Shown here: piece after piece, positions 1 through 5,861 of the stretch
Layout: the number at the start of each line of letters is the position of its first letter
How positions within the stretch are numbered: the first letter of the stretch is position 1
Source of the DNA: Paracoccaceae bacterium
GTDB taxonomy: Bacteria > Pseudomonadota > Alphaproteobacteria > Rhodobacterales > Rhodobacteraceae
Reading direction: 5' to 3'
Assembly: GCA_007131465.1 (NCBI GenBank)
Contig: SLQN01000195.1
Coordinates: 1-5,861, forward strand
Length of the DNA stretch: 5,861 nucleotides
Position numbers and translations under genes: made by a program
The notes under the pieces: generated by a model
Databases searched by the model: none
What the model was told of the DNA's origin: nothing
The model's input: the letters and a program-made list of their open reading frames with translations, nothing else

Positions 1-388
1 CTCGAAATCCATCTCGCGAAAACCAAACCCGAAAGCCCAGACCCCGCTCACCAGCAACGTCCCCGCCGCCGGTGAAGCGCTATCTAGATAACACCGCTCA
101 ACTCCGCAACCCGGAAACAGACAGATTGAAGAAAAAAACAGGACACGCTCTGCCCATATTCTTCGGCACCGTATCCAGCGGATGACATGCCAGCCTTTTG
201 GCGCAGGCAATTCGCCCTGTGGCGCGCTTTCTGAACACATATTCGTGACTGGAAATGCAGCCCGTGCCCGGCTTAGCGAAACGGGTCCGCGGGTCAAGAC
301 TGGTCACAATATTTTTGGAGGTCATCCAATCGCGTCCGACCGGCATACATGGTGCATCGTCAATCCTGACGCAACACTGGAGGCACTT
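1..388. other. Left flank without a supportable gene
   Basis: No convincing coding region is seen here. The first 75-91 bases are open in several frames. On the + strand, frame 1 would end at a TGA at 73-75 after a run of arginines, and frame 2 at a TAA at 89-91, so this could be the tail of an upstream gene. On the - strand, a GTG at 51-49 could open a reading frame that leaves the window after 17 codons. None has a recognisable protein signature or a good ribosome site, so no choice is made. A perfect 10-base palindrome, TATCTAGATA, lies at 81-90. From about 120 to 388 the sequence is less GC-rich in patches (for example the A-run near 131-138 and the T-run at 312-316), which suits an intergenic leader of the fasciclin gene, but no convincing -35/-10 pair was found. 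Confidence 0.5.
379..383 (+). promoter_or_regulatory. Shine-Dalgarno GGAGG of the fasciclin gene
   Basis: GGAGG ends five bases before the ATG at 389. It decides the start: the reading frame stays open upstream to an ATG at 182, but that one has no comparable ribosome site and would bury the signal peptide inside the protein. Confidence 0.8.
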
Positions 389-868
389 ATGTTCAATACG
401 ACTTTCCGCGCAATGGCATTTGCAGGCGCAGTAGCCCTGCCCACATTCGCAAGCGCAGGCGGGCACGGCAATGACATCGTTGACATCGCGGCTGGCAACG
501 AAGCCTTCTCGACCCTCGTTGCTGCGGTCACCGCAGCCGGGCTTGTCGACACGCTGAAAGGCGACGGTCCCTTCACTGTCTTCGCACCAACGGATGAGGC
601 ATTCGCTGCCCTGCCCGAAGGCACGGTTGAGGCGCTTCTGGAAGACATTCCGGCTCTGACTGCGATTCTGACCTACCATGTCGTGCCGGGGGCCGTCATG
701 TCCGGCGATCTGACAGATGGCATGATGGCGGAAACCGTGAATGGCGCGTCGGTCACCATCGGTGTGGGCGACACCGTGACAGTTGACGGCGCGACCGTCA
801 TTCAGGCTGATATCGAAGCCAGCAATGGCGTGATCCATGTGATCGATCAGGTCATCCTGCCGCAGTAA
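389..868 (+). CDS. Secreted single-domain fasciclin (FAS1) protein
   Basis: Predicted 159-residue exported protein with one FAS1 (fasciclin/beta-Ig-h3) domain. Residues 1-23 form a Sec signal peptide with a hydrophobic core and a likely cleavage after FASA. The mature part, about residues 29-158, is a complete FAS1 fold. The family's first conserved box is seen in FSTLVAAV (40-47) followed by [13 protein letters not shown] (60-72). The second is seen in LTYHVVPG (94-101) and the closing [13 protein letters not shown] (146-158). Bacterial single-domain FAS1 proteins are periplasmic or secreted and are usually linked to adhesion or surface interaction, but the ligand is generally unknown and cannot be read here. 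The start is fixed by the GGAGG five bases upstream and the signal peptide. The gene stands alone: an intrinsic terminator follows about 45 bases after its stop. The family call is strong; the role is not known. Confidence 0.93.
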   Translation: MFNTTFRAMAFAGAVALPTFASAGGHGNDIVDIAAGNEAFSTLVAAVTAAGLVDTLKGDGPFTVFAPTDEAFAALPEGTVEALLEDIPALTAILTYHVVPGAVMSGDLTDGMMAETVNGASVTIGVGDTVTVDGATVIQADIEASNGVIHVIDQVILPQ

Positions 869-910
869 TGCGCTGATCTGGCCACGCGGCTTGCGTCGCG
901 CGGCAAGTGC

Positions 911-944
911 GGGCGGGGCCTGATAGCCCCGCCTGTTTTCTTTT
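911..944 (+). terminator. Intrinsic terminator after the fasciclin gene
   Basis: An 8-bp perfect GC stem (GGCGGGGC at 912-919 with GCCCCGCC at 926-933) closes a six-base loop and is followed by a T-rich run, TGTTTTCTTTT (934-944). This is the classic rho-independent form and should end transcription of the fasciclin gene, separating it from the transporter gene that starts at 1039. Confidence 0.88.
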
Positions 945-1038
945 GCGCGGCCCGCGCGTTTGCCCCTTGTCACGCCGACCGGCGGCTGCCTTACTGCGCG
1001 CAATGATTGCCTGAACAAGCGCCGGGGCCTGGGACTGC

Positions 1039-2400
1039 ATGTCTGATCATCGCAAACGCATCTGGGGATGGTGGATGTTCGACTGGGCCAACCAGCCCTA
1101 TAACATTCTGCTGCTGACCTTCATCTTCGCGCCCTATTTCACGTCCTCCGTTGCCCCGGACCCGGTCAGCGGGCAGGCGATCTGGGGCTGGATGCTGGCA
1201 ATCTCGGGGGTTTTGACGGCTATCTGTGCGCCGATTCTCGGGGCGATCGCCGACAACACCGGGCACAAACGGCGCTGGATCCTGTTCTGGTCGTTTCTGT
1301 ATATGGGCGGGGCCTCTGCGCTGTGGTGGGCTGTTCCGGATGCAGACCAGACGACCCTTCTGTTGGTGCTGGTGGCCTTTGCCGTGGGGATGGTCGGGCT
1401 GGAATACGGCATAGTCTTCACGAATTCGATCCTGCCCAGCCTTGGGACGCGGGCGGATTGGGGCCGGATTTCGGGCACGGGCTGGGCGCTTGGCTATATC
1501 GGCGGGCTGATATCGCTGTTCATCATGCTGGCCCTGCTGGCCGAGAATGAGGCAGGTGTCACCCTGATCGGCATTGCGCCGGTGCTGAGCCTTGACCCCG
1601 AGATGCGCGAAGGCACGCGGGCGGTGGGGCCGTTCACGGCGCTGTGGTATCTGGTCTTTGTCATTCCCTTCTTCCTGTGGGTGAAAGATCCCGCTGTCAC
1701 CCGGCCCGCGCGCGGGGCCGTGAAGCGCGGGCTGCGGGAACTGGCCGCCACGCTGCGTGCGCTTCCTGCGCGGCGCAGCCTGTTCGCCTATCTGGGGGCG
1801 TCGATGGTCTACCGCGACGCCCTGAACGGCATCTATGCCTTCGGAGGCATCTATGCGGCGGGGGTGCTGGGCTGGTCGATCATCCAGATCGGGATTTTCG
1901 GCATTCTGGCAGCCGCCGTGGGCGCAGTGGGGTGCTGGCTGGGCGGCAAGATTGACGCGCGGCTGGGGCCGAAACCGGTGATCGCTGTCTGCATCACGCT
2001 GCTGATTGCGGTCTGTATCGTGATCGTCGGGACGGATCGCAGCATGGTGCTGTTTCAGCCTGTCGCAGCGGGTTCCGGGCTGCCGGATGTGGTGTTCTAC
2101 CTGTGCGGCGCGATAATCGGCGCAGCGGGCGGCAGCCTGCAATCGGCAAGCCGGACGATGCTGGTGCGCCAGGCCGACCCGGACCGCATGACCGAAGGCT
2201 TCGGGCTTTATGCGCTGTCGGGCAAGGCGCTGTCCTTTGTCGCCCCCGGACTGATCGCCCTGGCCACGACAGCCACAGGCAGCCAGCGTCTGGGCGTGAC
2301 GCCATTGATTTTCCTTTTCGTCCTCGGGCTGGTGCTGCTACTGTGGGTGAAAGCCGAAGGAGAACCCGAATTCGCATCGCCATCCCCCTCATCGCCCTGA
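1039..2400 (+). CDS. MFS transporter, UMF1/Atg22-like family
   Basis: Integral inner-membrane carrier of 453 residues with about 12 predicted transmembrane helices. Rough positions are 20-38, 46-68, 81-99, 105-130, 146-167, 197-215, 250-275, 280-302, 312-328, 348-367, 390-410 and 420-437. The N-terminus carries the FDWANQPYN signature (14-22) typical of the UMF1 family, which is related to fungal vacuolar Atg22. The MFS loop-2 motif is seen as GAIADNTGHKRR (68-79), between helices 2 and 3. A positively charged stretch around 220-245 is the usual central cytoplasmic loop. Fungal Atg22 exports amino acids from the vacuole; bacterial substrates are mostly unknown, so none is assigned. The ribosome site is weak (GGGA at 1031-1034), and the ATG is chosen because the signature begins right after it. 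The last 10 or more codons overlap the start of mepA, so the two are almost certainly one operon with coupled translation. Confidence 0.9.
   Translation: MSDHRKRIWGWWMFDWANQPYNILLLTFIFAPYFTSSVAPDPVSGQAIWGWMLAISGVLTAICAPILGAIADNTGHKRRWILFWSFLYMGGASALWWAVPDADQTTLLLVLVAFAVGMVGLEYGIVFTNSILPSLGTRADWGRISGTGWALGYIGGLISLFIMLALLAENEAGVTLIGIAPVLSLDPEMREGTRAVGPFTALWYLVFVIPFFLWVKDPAVTRPARGAVKRGLRELAATLRALPARRSLFAYLGASMVYRDALNGIYAFGGIYAAGVLGWSIIQIGIFGILAAAVGAVGCWLGGKIDARLGPKPVIAVCITLLIAVCIVIVGTDRSMVLFQPVAAGSGLPDVVFYLCGAIIGAAGGSLQSASRTMLVRQADPDRMTEGFGLYALSGKALSFVAPGLIALATTATGSQRLGVTPLIFLFVLGLVLLLWVKAEGEPEFASPSPSSP
2357..2372 (+). promoter_or_regulatory. mepA: Shine-Dalgarno and probable ATT start of mepA
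   Basis: AAGGAG (2357-2362) is the best ribosome-binding sequence near the mepA reading frame. Seven bases after it, in frame, lies ATT (2370-2372), and translation from there begins directly with a textbook signal peptide. No ATG or TTG exists nearby in this frame. The nearest standard start is a GTG at 2343, which lies before the Shine-Dalgarno and has no purine-rich site of its own. ATT is a rare but real start codon in bacteria (known for E. coli infC and pcnB, where it begins AUU). Confidence 0.6.
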
Positions 2401-3260
2401 TCCTTGCGGCAATTCCCGCCCCGGGGCAGGCGCAATCGCTGGCCAATCAACTGTTCGGGGGCCGGGACATGCCGTCCCTGCAAGCCCCCGAGGCGATTGG
2501 CAGCTACGCCAAGGGCTGCGCCGCCGGGCTGGTGCGGCTGCCCGAAACCGGGCCGACATGGCAGGCGATGCGGCTGTCGCGCAACCGCAACTGGGGCCAC
2601 CCGGATGCGATAGAATATGTGCAGGACCTGTCGCGCAAGGCCGTCCAGATCGGCTGGAACGGGCTTTATATCGGCGATATCAGTCAGCCGCGCGGGGGGC
2701 CGATGACATCGGGCCATGCCAGCCACCAGATCGGGCTGGATATTGACATCTGGATGCTGCCACCGCAGCGGCTGAACCTGTCCGTTGCGGAACGCGAATC
2801 GCTCAGTTCCATCTCGGTGCGCACCGAGGATCAGCGCAACATCAATTCCAACTGGACGCCTCGGCATCGGGAGGTGATGAAACAGGCCGCACTGGATCCG
2901 CGTGTGGACAGGATTTTCGTGGCTGCCGCCGTGAAGCTGGAAATGTGCAGGACGGCCAGTCGCGCCGATACGCCATGGTTGCAGAAGATTCGGCCCGCTG
3001 TCGGGCATAACTATCACTTCCATGTTCGGCTGAAATGCCCGCGTGGCAACCGCCATTGCGTCACCCAGACGCCCACTGTGGCGGAGCTGTCGAATCGCGG
3101 CAATGGCTGTGACGAAACGCTGAACTGGTGGGTCACGGATTTCCTGAACCCGCCACGGCGCGAACGCACCGAACCAGCCCCGCCGCGCAGCCGCCACCCG
3201 CGCGAATTCACGATGGCGGATTTACCGGCACAATGCCAGCAGGTGCTGGCCTCACAATAG
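2370..3260 (+). CDS. mepA: Penicillin-insensitive murein endopeptidase MepA
   Basis: Periplasmic zinc LAS-type peptidase (family M74) that cuts D-alanyl-meso-diaminopimelyl cross-bridges in peptidoglycan. From ATT at 2370 it is 296 residues; from the alternative GTG at 2343, 305 (E. coli MepA is about 274). Residues 1-21 form a Sec signal peptide ending near GQAQ. Catalytic residues are all present: GHASHQIGLDID gives H116, H119 and D126, and GHNYHFHVRLKCP gives H213, H216 and H218. The spacing matches E. coli H110/H113/D120 and H206/H209/H211, with H119, D126 and H218 the expected zinc ligands. Six cysteines (50, 193, 223, 230, 247, 289) line up with the three disulfides I recall for the E. 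coli enzyme. A Pro/Arg-rich stretch (about 261-278) precedes the last cysteine. The gene overlaps the end of the transporter gene by 31 bases (58 from the GTG), which suggests coupled translation. Identity is sure; the exact start is not. Confidence 0.93.
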   Translation: MRIAIPLIALILAAIPAPGQAQSLANQLFGGRDMPSLQAPEAIGSYAKGCAAGLVRLPETGPTWQAMRLSRNRNWGHPDAIEYVQDLSRKAVQIGWNGLYIGDISQPRGGPMTSGHASHQIGLDIDIWMLPPQRLNLSVAERESLSSISVRTEDQRNINSNWTPRHREVMKQAALDPRVDRIFVAAAVKLEMCRTASRADTPWLQKIRPAVGHNYHFHVRLKCPRGNRHCVTQTPTVAELSNRGNGCDETLNWWVTDFLNPPRRERTEPAPPRSRHPREFTMADLPAQCQQVLASQ

Positions 3261-3316
3261 CTTCCTGGAACAGAATCCTTGCCACACCCGGTCTTCAGGG
3301 TAAGCTGAAGTCTCGA

Positions 3317-3334
3317 TTGTCACGCATGTGTCGT
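3317..3334 (+). promoter_or_regulatory. Possible Pho-box-like direct repeat
   Basis: TTGTCAC (3317-3323) and GTGTCGT (3328-3334) are two 7-base units exactly 11 bases apart, the spacing of PhoB half-sites. Each matches 5 of 7 bases of the usual CTGTCAT unit. The longer match TGTC-N2-GCA is repeated at the same distance. The pair sits about 50 bases before the nucleotidase start, a place where a PhoB site could act, and 5'-nucleotidases often belong to the phosphate-starvation regulon. No convincing -10 follows, and the match is only partial, so this is a suggestion. Confidence 0.3.
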
Positions 3335-3373
3335 GCAATTTTGCGACCGTCGGGTGATGGGCAAATCAATAAC

Positions 3374-3377
3374 GGAG
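3374..3377 (+). promoter_or_regulatory. Shine-Dalgarno GGAG of the nucleotidase gene
   Basis: GGAG lies nine bases before the ATG at 3387 and decides the start. The frame is open up to a GTG at 3333, but that start would place 18 odd residues before the Tat signal and would begin within the possible PhoB site. Confidence 0.7.
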
Positions 3378-3386
3378 ATCACGACC

Positions 3387-5039
3387 ATGAAATCTGCAAA
3401 AATGCGTTCTCTCAGCCGCCGCGGCTTTCTGAGCGTGGCCGGCGCAAGCCTTGCGCTGGCAGGTGCGGGAAAGTTTTCAATGCGCAGCGCACAGGCCAGC
3501 AGCGGTTTCACGCTTGCCGTCCTGCACCTCAATGACATGCACAGCCGCATTGACGCGATCAGCCGGTTCAACACCAACTGCTCGCCCTCGGACGCCGCCG
3601 AGGACAGTTGCTTCGGCGGCGCGGCACGGCTGGCCACAGCCATCCGCCAGCATCGCGCAGCGCATGAGGCCGAGGGCCGCCCGGTCGTGACACTGGATGC
3701 AGGCGACCAGTCGCAGGGCACATTGTTTTACACCACCTATGGCGGGCGGGCCGAGGTGCAGATGCTCAATGCCATCGGCATTGATGCGATGACGCTGGGT
3801 AACCACGAATTCAACCGTGGCCCCGAAAGCCTCGCGCGGATGATCGACACGGCGGATTTCCCCTTCGTGGCATCCAATATCACGGCAGCGTCCGGCTCGC
3901 CCCTTGATGGCAAGATCGCGCCGCATCTGATCGTGGAACGCGATGGCACGGAAATCGGCATTCTGGGCGTCACAACTCCGGATACGGTGTTCCTGTCCTC
4001 GCCCGGTGACGACGTGAGCTTCGCGGATGAAATCGAGAGCCTGACCGCCGCCGTGGCCGACATGCAGGCGCGCGGGGTCACCAAGATCCTCCTGCTCAGC
4101 CATGTGGGCTTTGTCCGCGACCAGCAAATCGCCGCGGCAGTTGACGGGATTTCGGCCATCATCGGCGGGCACAGCCACACGCTGATGTCCAACACCGAAG
4201 AAGGGGCTGTGGAATATGCCACCCTGGTCGAAAGCCCCTCGGGCCGCGCCGTGCCGATTGTGCAGGCTTTCGCCTTCTCGCGCTATCTGGGCGAATTGAC
4301 ACTGGAATTCGGCGAGGATGGTGCCGTGGTCGCGGCCACGGGCGACACGCTGCTTCTGGATGCAACCTATGCCGAGGCCGATGATATCGAGGCGCTGATC
4401 GCGCCCCTGCGTGCACCGATCGAGGAACTGACCCGTCGCCCCGTGGCCGAACTTGCCGCCGATATCGACGGCAGCCGCGAAACCTGCCGCGCGCAGGAAT
4501 GCGAAATGGGCAATACGGTTACCGACGCCATGCTGGCCGAAGTGGCGGCGCAGGATATCCGCATCGCACTGGGCAATGGCGGCGGGCTGCGCGCCTCGAT
4601 GGGCGCGGGCACGGCCACGCTGGGCGATGTGCTGACCGTGCTGCCCTTCCAGAACACGCTTTACACGCTGGAGGTGACCGGGGCGACAATTCTCGCGGCG
4701 CTGGAACATGGCGTCAACGGGGTGGAAGAAGGGGCCGGGCGCTTCCCACAAGTGGCCGGGCTGCGGTTCCGGCTGGACCTGTCGGTCGCCCCCAACGCAG
4801 GCCGCGTGTCCGATGTCGAGGTCATGGGCGCAGATGGCTGGGAACCCCTGGACATGGAGGCCACATACCCGTTGGTGACCAACGATTTCATGGCCGGGGG
4901 CGGCGATGGCTATGCGATGCTCCGCGATGAGGGGATGAACGGCTATGACACTGCGATAGACCTTGCCGAAGTTCTGGCGCGGTATCTGTCAGACAATGAA
5001 CCCTTCGCCCCGGTGCTCGACGGGCGCATCCTTCAGTAA
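3387..5039 (+). CDS. Tat-exported 5'-nucleotidase, UshA/CD73 type
   Basis: Predicted 550-residue periplasmic dimetal enzyme that removes the 5'-phosphate from nucleotides outside the cytoplasm, giving nucleoside and phosphate for uptake. It starts with a twin-arginine signal, SRRGFL (10-15), then a hydrophobic stretch and a likely cut near AQAS (35-38). The metallophosphatase domain (about 41-345) shows every metal motif: LHLNDMHSR (D50, H52), GDQSQG (D107), GNHEF (N139, H140), SHVGF (H239) and GGHSH (H262, H264). The C-terminal nucleotidase domain (about 350-540) shows CRAQECEMGN (367-376), GNGGGLR near 397, LPF (F421) and FMAGGGDGY (501-509), the last two supplying the usual base-stacking aromatics. 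The whole order and several short stretches resemble vertebrate CD73 closely. It begins 126 bases after mepA, with its own ribosome site and possibly its own promoter. SoxB and 2',3'-cyclic phosphodiesterases are relatives, but the C-terminal motifs favour 5'-nucleotidase; the exact substrate is inferred. Confidence 0.92.
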   Translation: MKSAKMRSLSRRGFLSVAGASLALAGAGKFSMRSAQASSGFTLAVLHLNDMHSRIDAISRFNTNCSPSDAAEDSCFGGAARLATAIRQHRAAHEAEGRPVVTLDAGDQSQGTLFYTTYGGRAEVQMLNAIGIDAMTLGNHEFNRGPESLARMIDTADFPFVASNITAASGSPLDGKIAPHLIVERDGTEIGILGVTTPDTVFLSSPGDDVSFADEIESLTAAVADMQARGVTKILLLSHVGFVRDQQIAAAVDGISAIIGGHSHTLMSNTEEGAVEYATLVESPSGRAVPIVQAFAFSRYLGELTLEFGEDGAVVAATGDTLLLDATYAEADDIEALIAPLRAPIEELTRRPVAELAADIDGSRETCRAQECEMGNTVTDAMLAEVAAQDIRIALGNGGGLRASMGAGTATLGDVLTVLPFQNTLYTLEVTGATILAALEHGVNGVEEGAGRFPQVAGLRFRLDLSVAPNAGRVSDVEVMGADGWEPLDMEATYPLVTNDFMAGGGDGYAMLRDEGMNGYDTAIDLAEVLARYLSDNEPFAPVLDGRILQ

Positions 5040-5048
5040 CCTTGCAGA

Positions 5049-5075
5049 GAGGCCCCGGACTGCATCCGGGGCCTC
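5049..5075. terminator. Perfect 11-bp hairpin in the convergent gap
   Basis: GAGGCCCCGGA (5049-5059) pairs perfectly with TCCGGGGCCTC (5065-5075) across a five-base loop, ten bases after the nucleotidase stop. It is the likely end signal for the nucleotidase transcript and, read the other way, could also serve clpB. There is no T-run on either strand, so it is not a textbook intrinsic terminator. Confidence 0.55.
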
Positions 5076-5080
5076 CTGGA

Positions 5081-5107
5081 TGCGCGGCCCAGGGCAAGGG
5101 CCGCGCA
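5081..5107. terminator. Second perfect 10-bp hairpin in the convergent gap
   Basis: TGCGCGGCCC (5081-5090) pairs perfectly with GGGCCGCGCA (5098-5107) across a seven-base loop. It lies five bases after the first hairpin and ten bases beyond the clpB stop codon. It most likely ends or protects the clpB transcript coming from the right. Again no T-run follows on either strand. Confidence 0.5.
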
Positions 5108-5116
5108 AATGACCGC

Positions 5117-5861
5117 TCAGTGAACCAGTTTCATGCGCGGCGCGTCATCATCGCCGACCGAGACCGTCCCAATGATCAGCCCGTCCGGCCCGGCCGTCAC
5201 CGGCACGCGCGCCCCGTCCAGCAAGTCCCCCGACAACAGCATCTGCGCCAGCGGGTCCTGCAGGTAGCGCTGGATCACCCGTTTCAGGGGGCGCGCGCCA
5301 TAGACCGGATCATAGCCCTTGTCGGCCAGCCATGTCCGCGCATCGGCATCCAGATCCAGTGTGATCTTGCGCGCCAGCAACCGCTTGAGAAGCCGCGCCA
5401 TCTGGATATCTACAATCGCATCCATGTCGTGCCGCGACAGCCGGTCGAAGATGACCGTCTCATCCAGCCGGTTCAGGAATTCGGGGCGGAAATGGCCGCG
5501 CACCGCTTCCATCACCTCGGCCTTCACGCTGGCCTTGTCCACGCCTTCGGCCATCCGGCCCAGAGCCTGCGACCCGAGGTTCGAGGTCAGCACGATCAGC
5601 GTCTGCTTGAAATCCACCCGGCGACCGTGGCTATCGGTCAGCACCCCGTCATCAAGCACCTGCAACAGCACGTTGAAAACTTCGGGATGCGCCTTCTCGA
5701 CCTCGTCGAACAGCACGACCTGATAGGGCCTGCGCCGCACGGCCTCGGTCAGCACACCGCCTTCTTCATAGCCGACATAGCCCGGAGGCGCGCCGATCAG
5801 CCGCGCGACCGAATGCTTCTCCATGAACTCCGACATGTCGATGCGCACCATCGCCTGATCA
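5117..5861 (-). CDS. clpB: ATP-dependent disaggregase ClpB, C-terminal part (cut by window edge)
   Basis: The last 247 residues of the Hsp100 chaperone ClpB, which forms a cytoplasmic hexamer and threads aggregated proteins through its pore, working with DnaK. The reading frame stays open to the right edge, so the N domain, first ATPase domain, middle coiled coil and second Walker A lie outside; ClpB is normally about 860 residues. Counting from the first codon in the window, the second ATPase domain shows pore loop GYVGYEEGG (27-35), Walker [12 protein letters not shown] (48-58, D52 and E53), sensor 1 LTSNLGS (91-97), arginine finger in [11 protein letters not shown] (R131) and sensor 2 GARPLKR (R190). 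The ATG at 5851-5849 is an internal methionine ([10 protein letters not shown]), not the start. A short tail with DDD and MKLVH ends the protein. ClpA and ClpC share the domain, but the [18 protein letters not shown] style and the absence of a ClpP loop-type tail favour ClpB. It converges on the nucleotidase gene. Confidence 0.93.
   Translation of the reverse strand, partial: DQAMVRIDMSEFMEKHSVARLIGAPPGYVGYEEGGVLTEAVRRRPYQVVLFDEVEKAHPEVFNVLLQVLDDGVLTDSHGRRVDFKQTLIVLTSNLGSQALGRMAEGVDKASVKAEVMEAVRGHFRPEFLNRLDETVIFDRLSRHDMDAIVDIQMARLLKRLLARKITLDLDADARTWLADKGYDPVYGARPLKRVIQRYLQDPLAQMLLSGDLLDGARVPVTAGPDGLIIGTVSVGDDDAPRMKLVH

Noticed and set aside
182..388. N-terminal extension of the fasciclin protein from an ATG at 182
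   Set aside because: The extension has no ribosome site and would place the signal peptide in the middle of the protein; GGAGG before 389 fixes the start.
967..995. Possible sigma-70 promoter for the transporter gene: TTGTCA, 17 bases, CTTACT
   Set aside because: The -35 is good but the -10 matches only 3 of 6 bases; too weak to annotate, although some promoter must lie between the terminator and 1039.
98..1018. Open frame of 306 codons on the - strand across the fasciclin gene and its terminator
   Set aside because: It runs through the intrinsic terminator and both intergenic regions and has no recognisable protein features.
1022..1040. Two 9-base words (CCGGGGCCT and GGACTGCAT) shared with the hairpin at 5049-5075
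   Set aside because: The words occur in different order and spacing; in GC-rich DNA this is likely coincidence rather than a repeat family.
991..2142. Open frame of 383 codons on the - strand, opposite the transporter gene
   Set aside because: Low-complexity Arg/Gln/Pro/His-rich translation typical of a shadow of a membrane protein gene.
2208..3197. Open frame of 329 codons on the - strand, opposite mepA
   Set aside because: Same antisense shadow effect; no domain, no ribosome site, and mepA with all catalytic residues occupies the + strand.
3267..3295. GGAAC at 3267-3271 as the -35 of a general-stress (EcfG-type) promoter
   Set aside because: No CGTT-like -10 at 16-17 bases; only CGGT is found nearby.
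3293..3310. Inverted repeat CTTCAG/CTGAAG with a six-base loop after mepA
   Set aside because: Only six pairs and no T-run; could be a weak end signal but is not distinguishable from chance.
3477..4751. Open frame of 424 codons on the - strand, opposite the nucleotidase gene
   Set aside because: Long antisense frames are expected opposite high-GC genes with G/C third positions. The translation is rich in His, Arg and Gln, has no known motif, and the + strand gene is certain.

Overview
The window is high-GC DNA with a strong G/C preference at third codon positions. The proteins read like those of an alphaproteobacterium, probably of the Rhodobacterales (Rhodobacter/Roseobacter relatives). This placement rests on recognising protein style and families; no search was run. 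No rRNA, tRNA, CRISPR array or insertion sequence is visible, and the content looks like ordinary chromosomal gene neighbourhood rather than a mobile island.

Layout, left to right. Positions 1-388 hold no supportable gene. At 389-868 (+) is a small secreted single-domain fasciclin (FAS1) protein with a good Shine-Dalgarno, followed by a clear intrinsic terminator at 911-944. Then comes a tightly overlapping pair on the + strand: a 12-helix UMF1/Atg22-type MFS transporter (1039-2400) and the periplasmic murein endopeptidase MepA (about 2370-3260), whose start lies inside the end of the transporter gene. After a 126-base gap is a large Tat-exported 5'-nucleotidase of the UshA/CD73 type (3387-5039, +). 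Convergent to it, entering from the right edge, is the C-terminal part of the disaggregase ClpB (5117-5861, -). The convergent gap holds two perfect, adjacent GC-rich hairpins.

How they work together: three of the four + strand genes encode exported proteins (fasciclin, MepA, nucleotidase) and the fourth a membrane carrier, so the block is about the cell envelope and nutrient salvage. Only the transporter and MepA are clearly linked at the level of translation. The other genes have their own start signals and separations.

No radically new system is visible. The points most worth a second look are: the MepA start, where the only good Shine-Dalgarno points to an ATT codon that gives an ideal signal peptide; the coupled UMF1 transporter-MepA pair; an 11-bp-spaced Pho-box-like repeat ahead of the nucleotidase; and conservation in that Tat substrate of two cysteine pairs typical of CD73.
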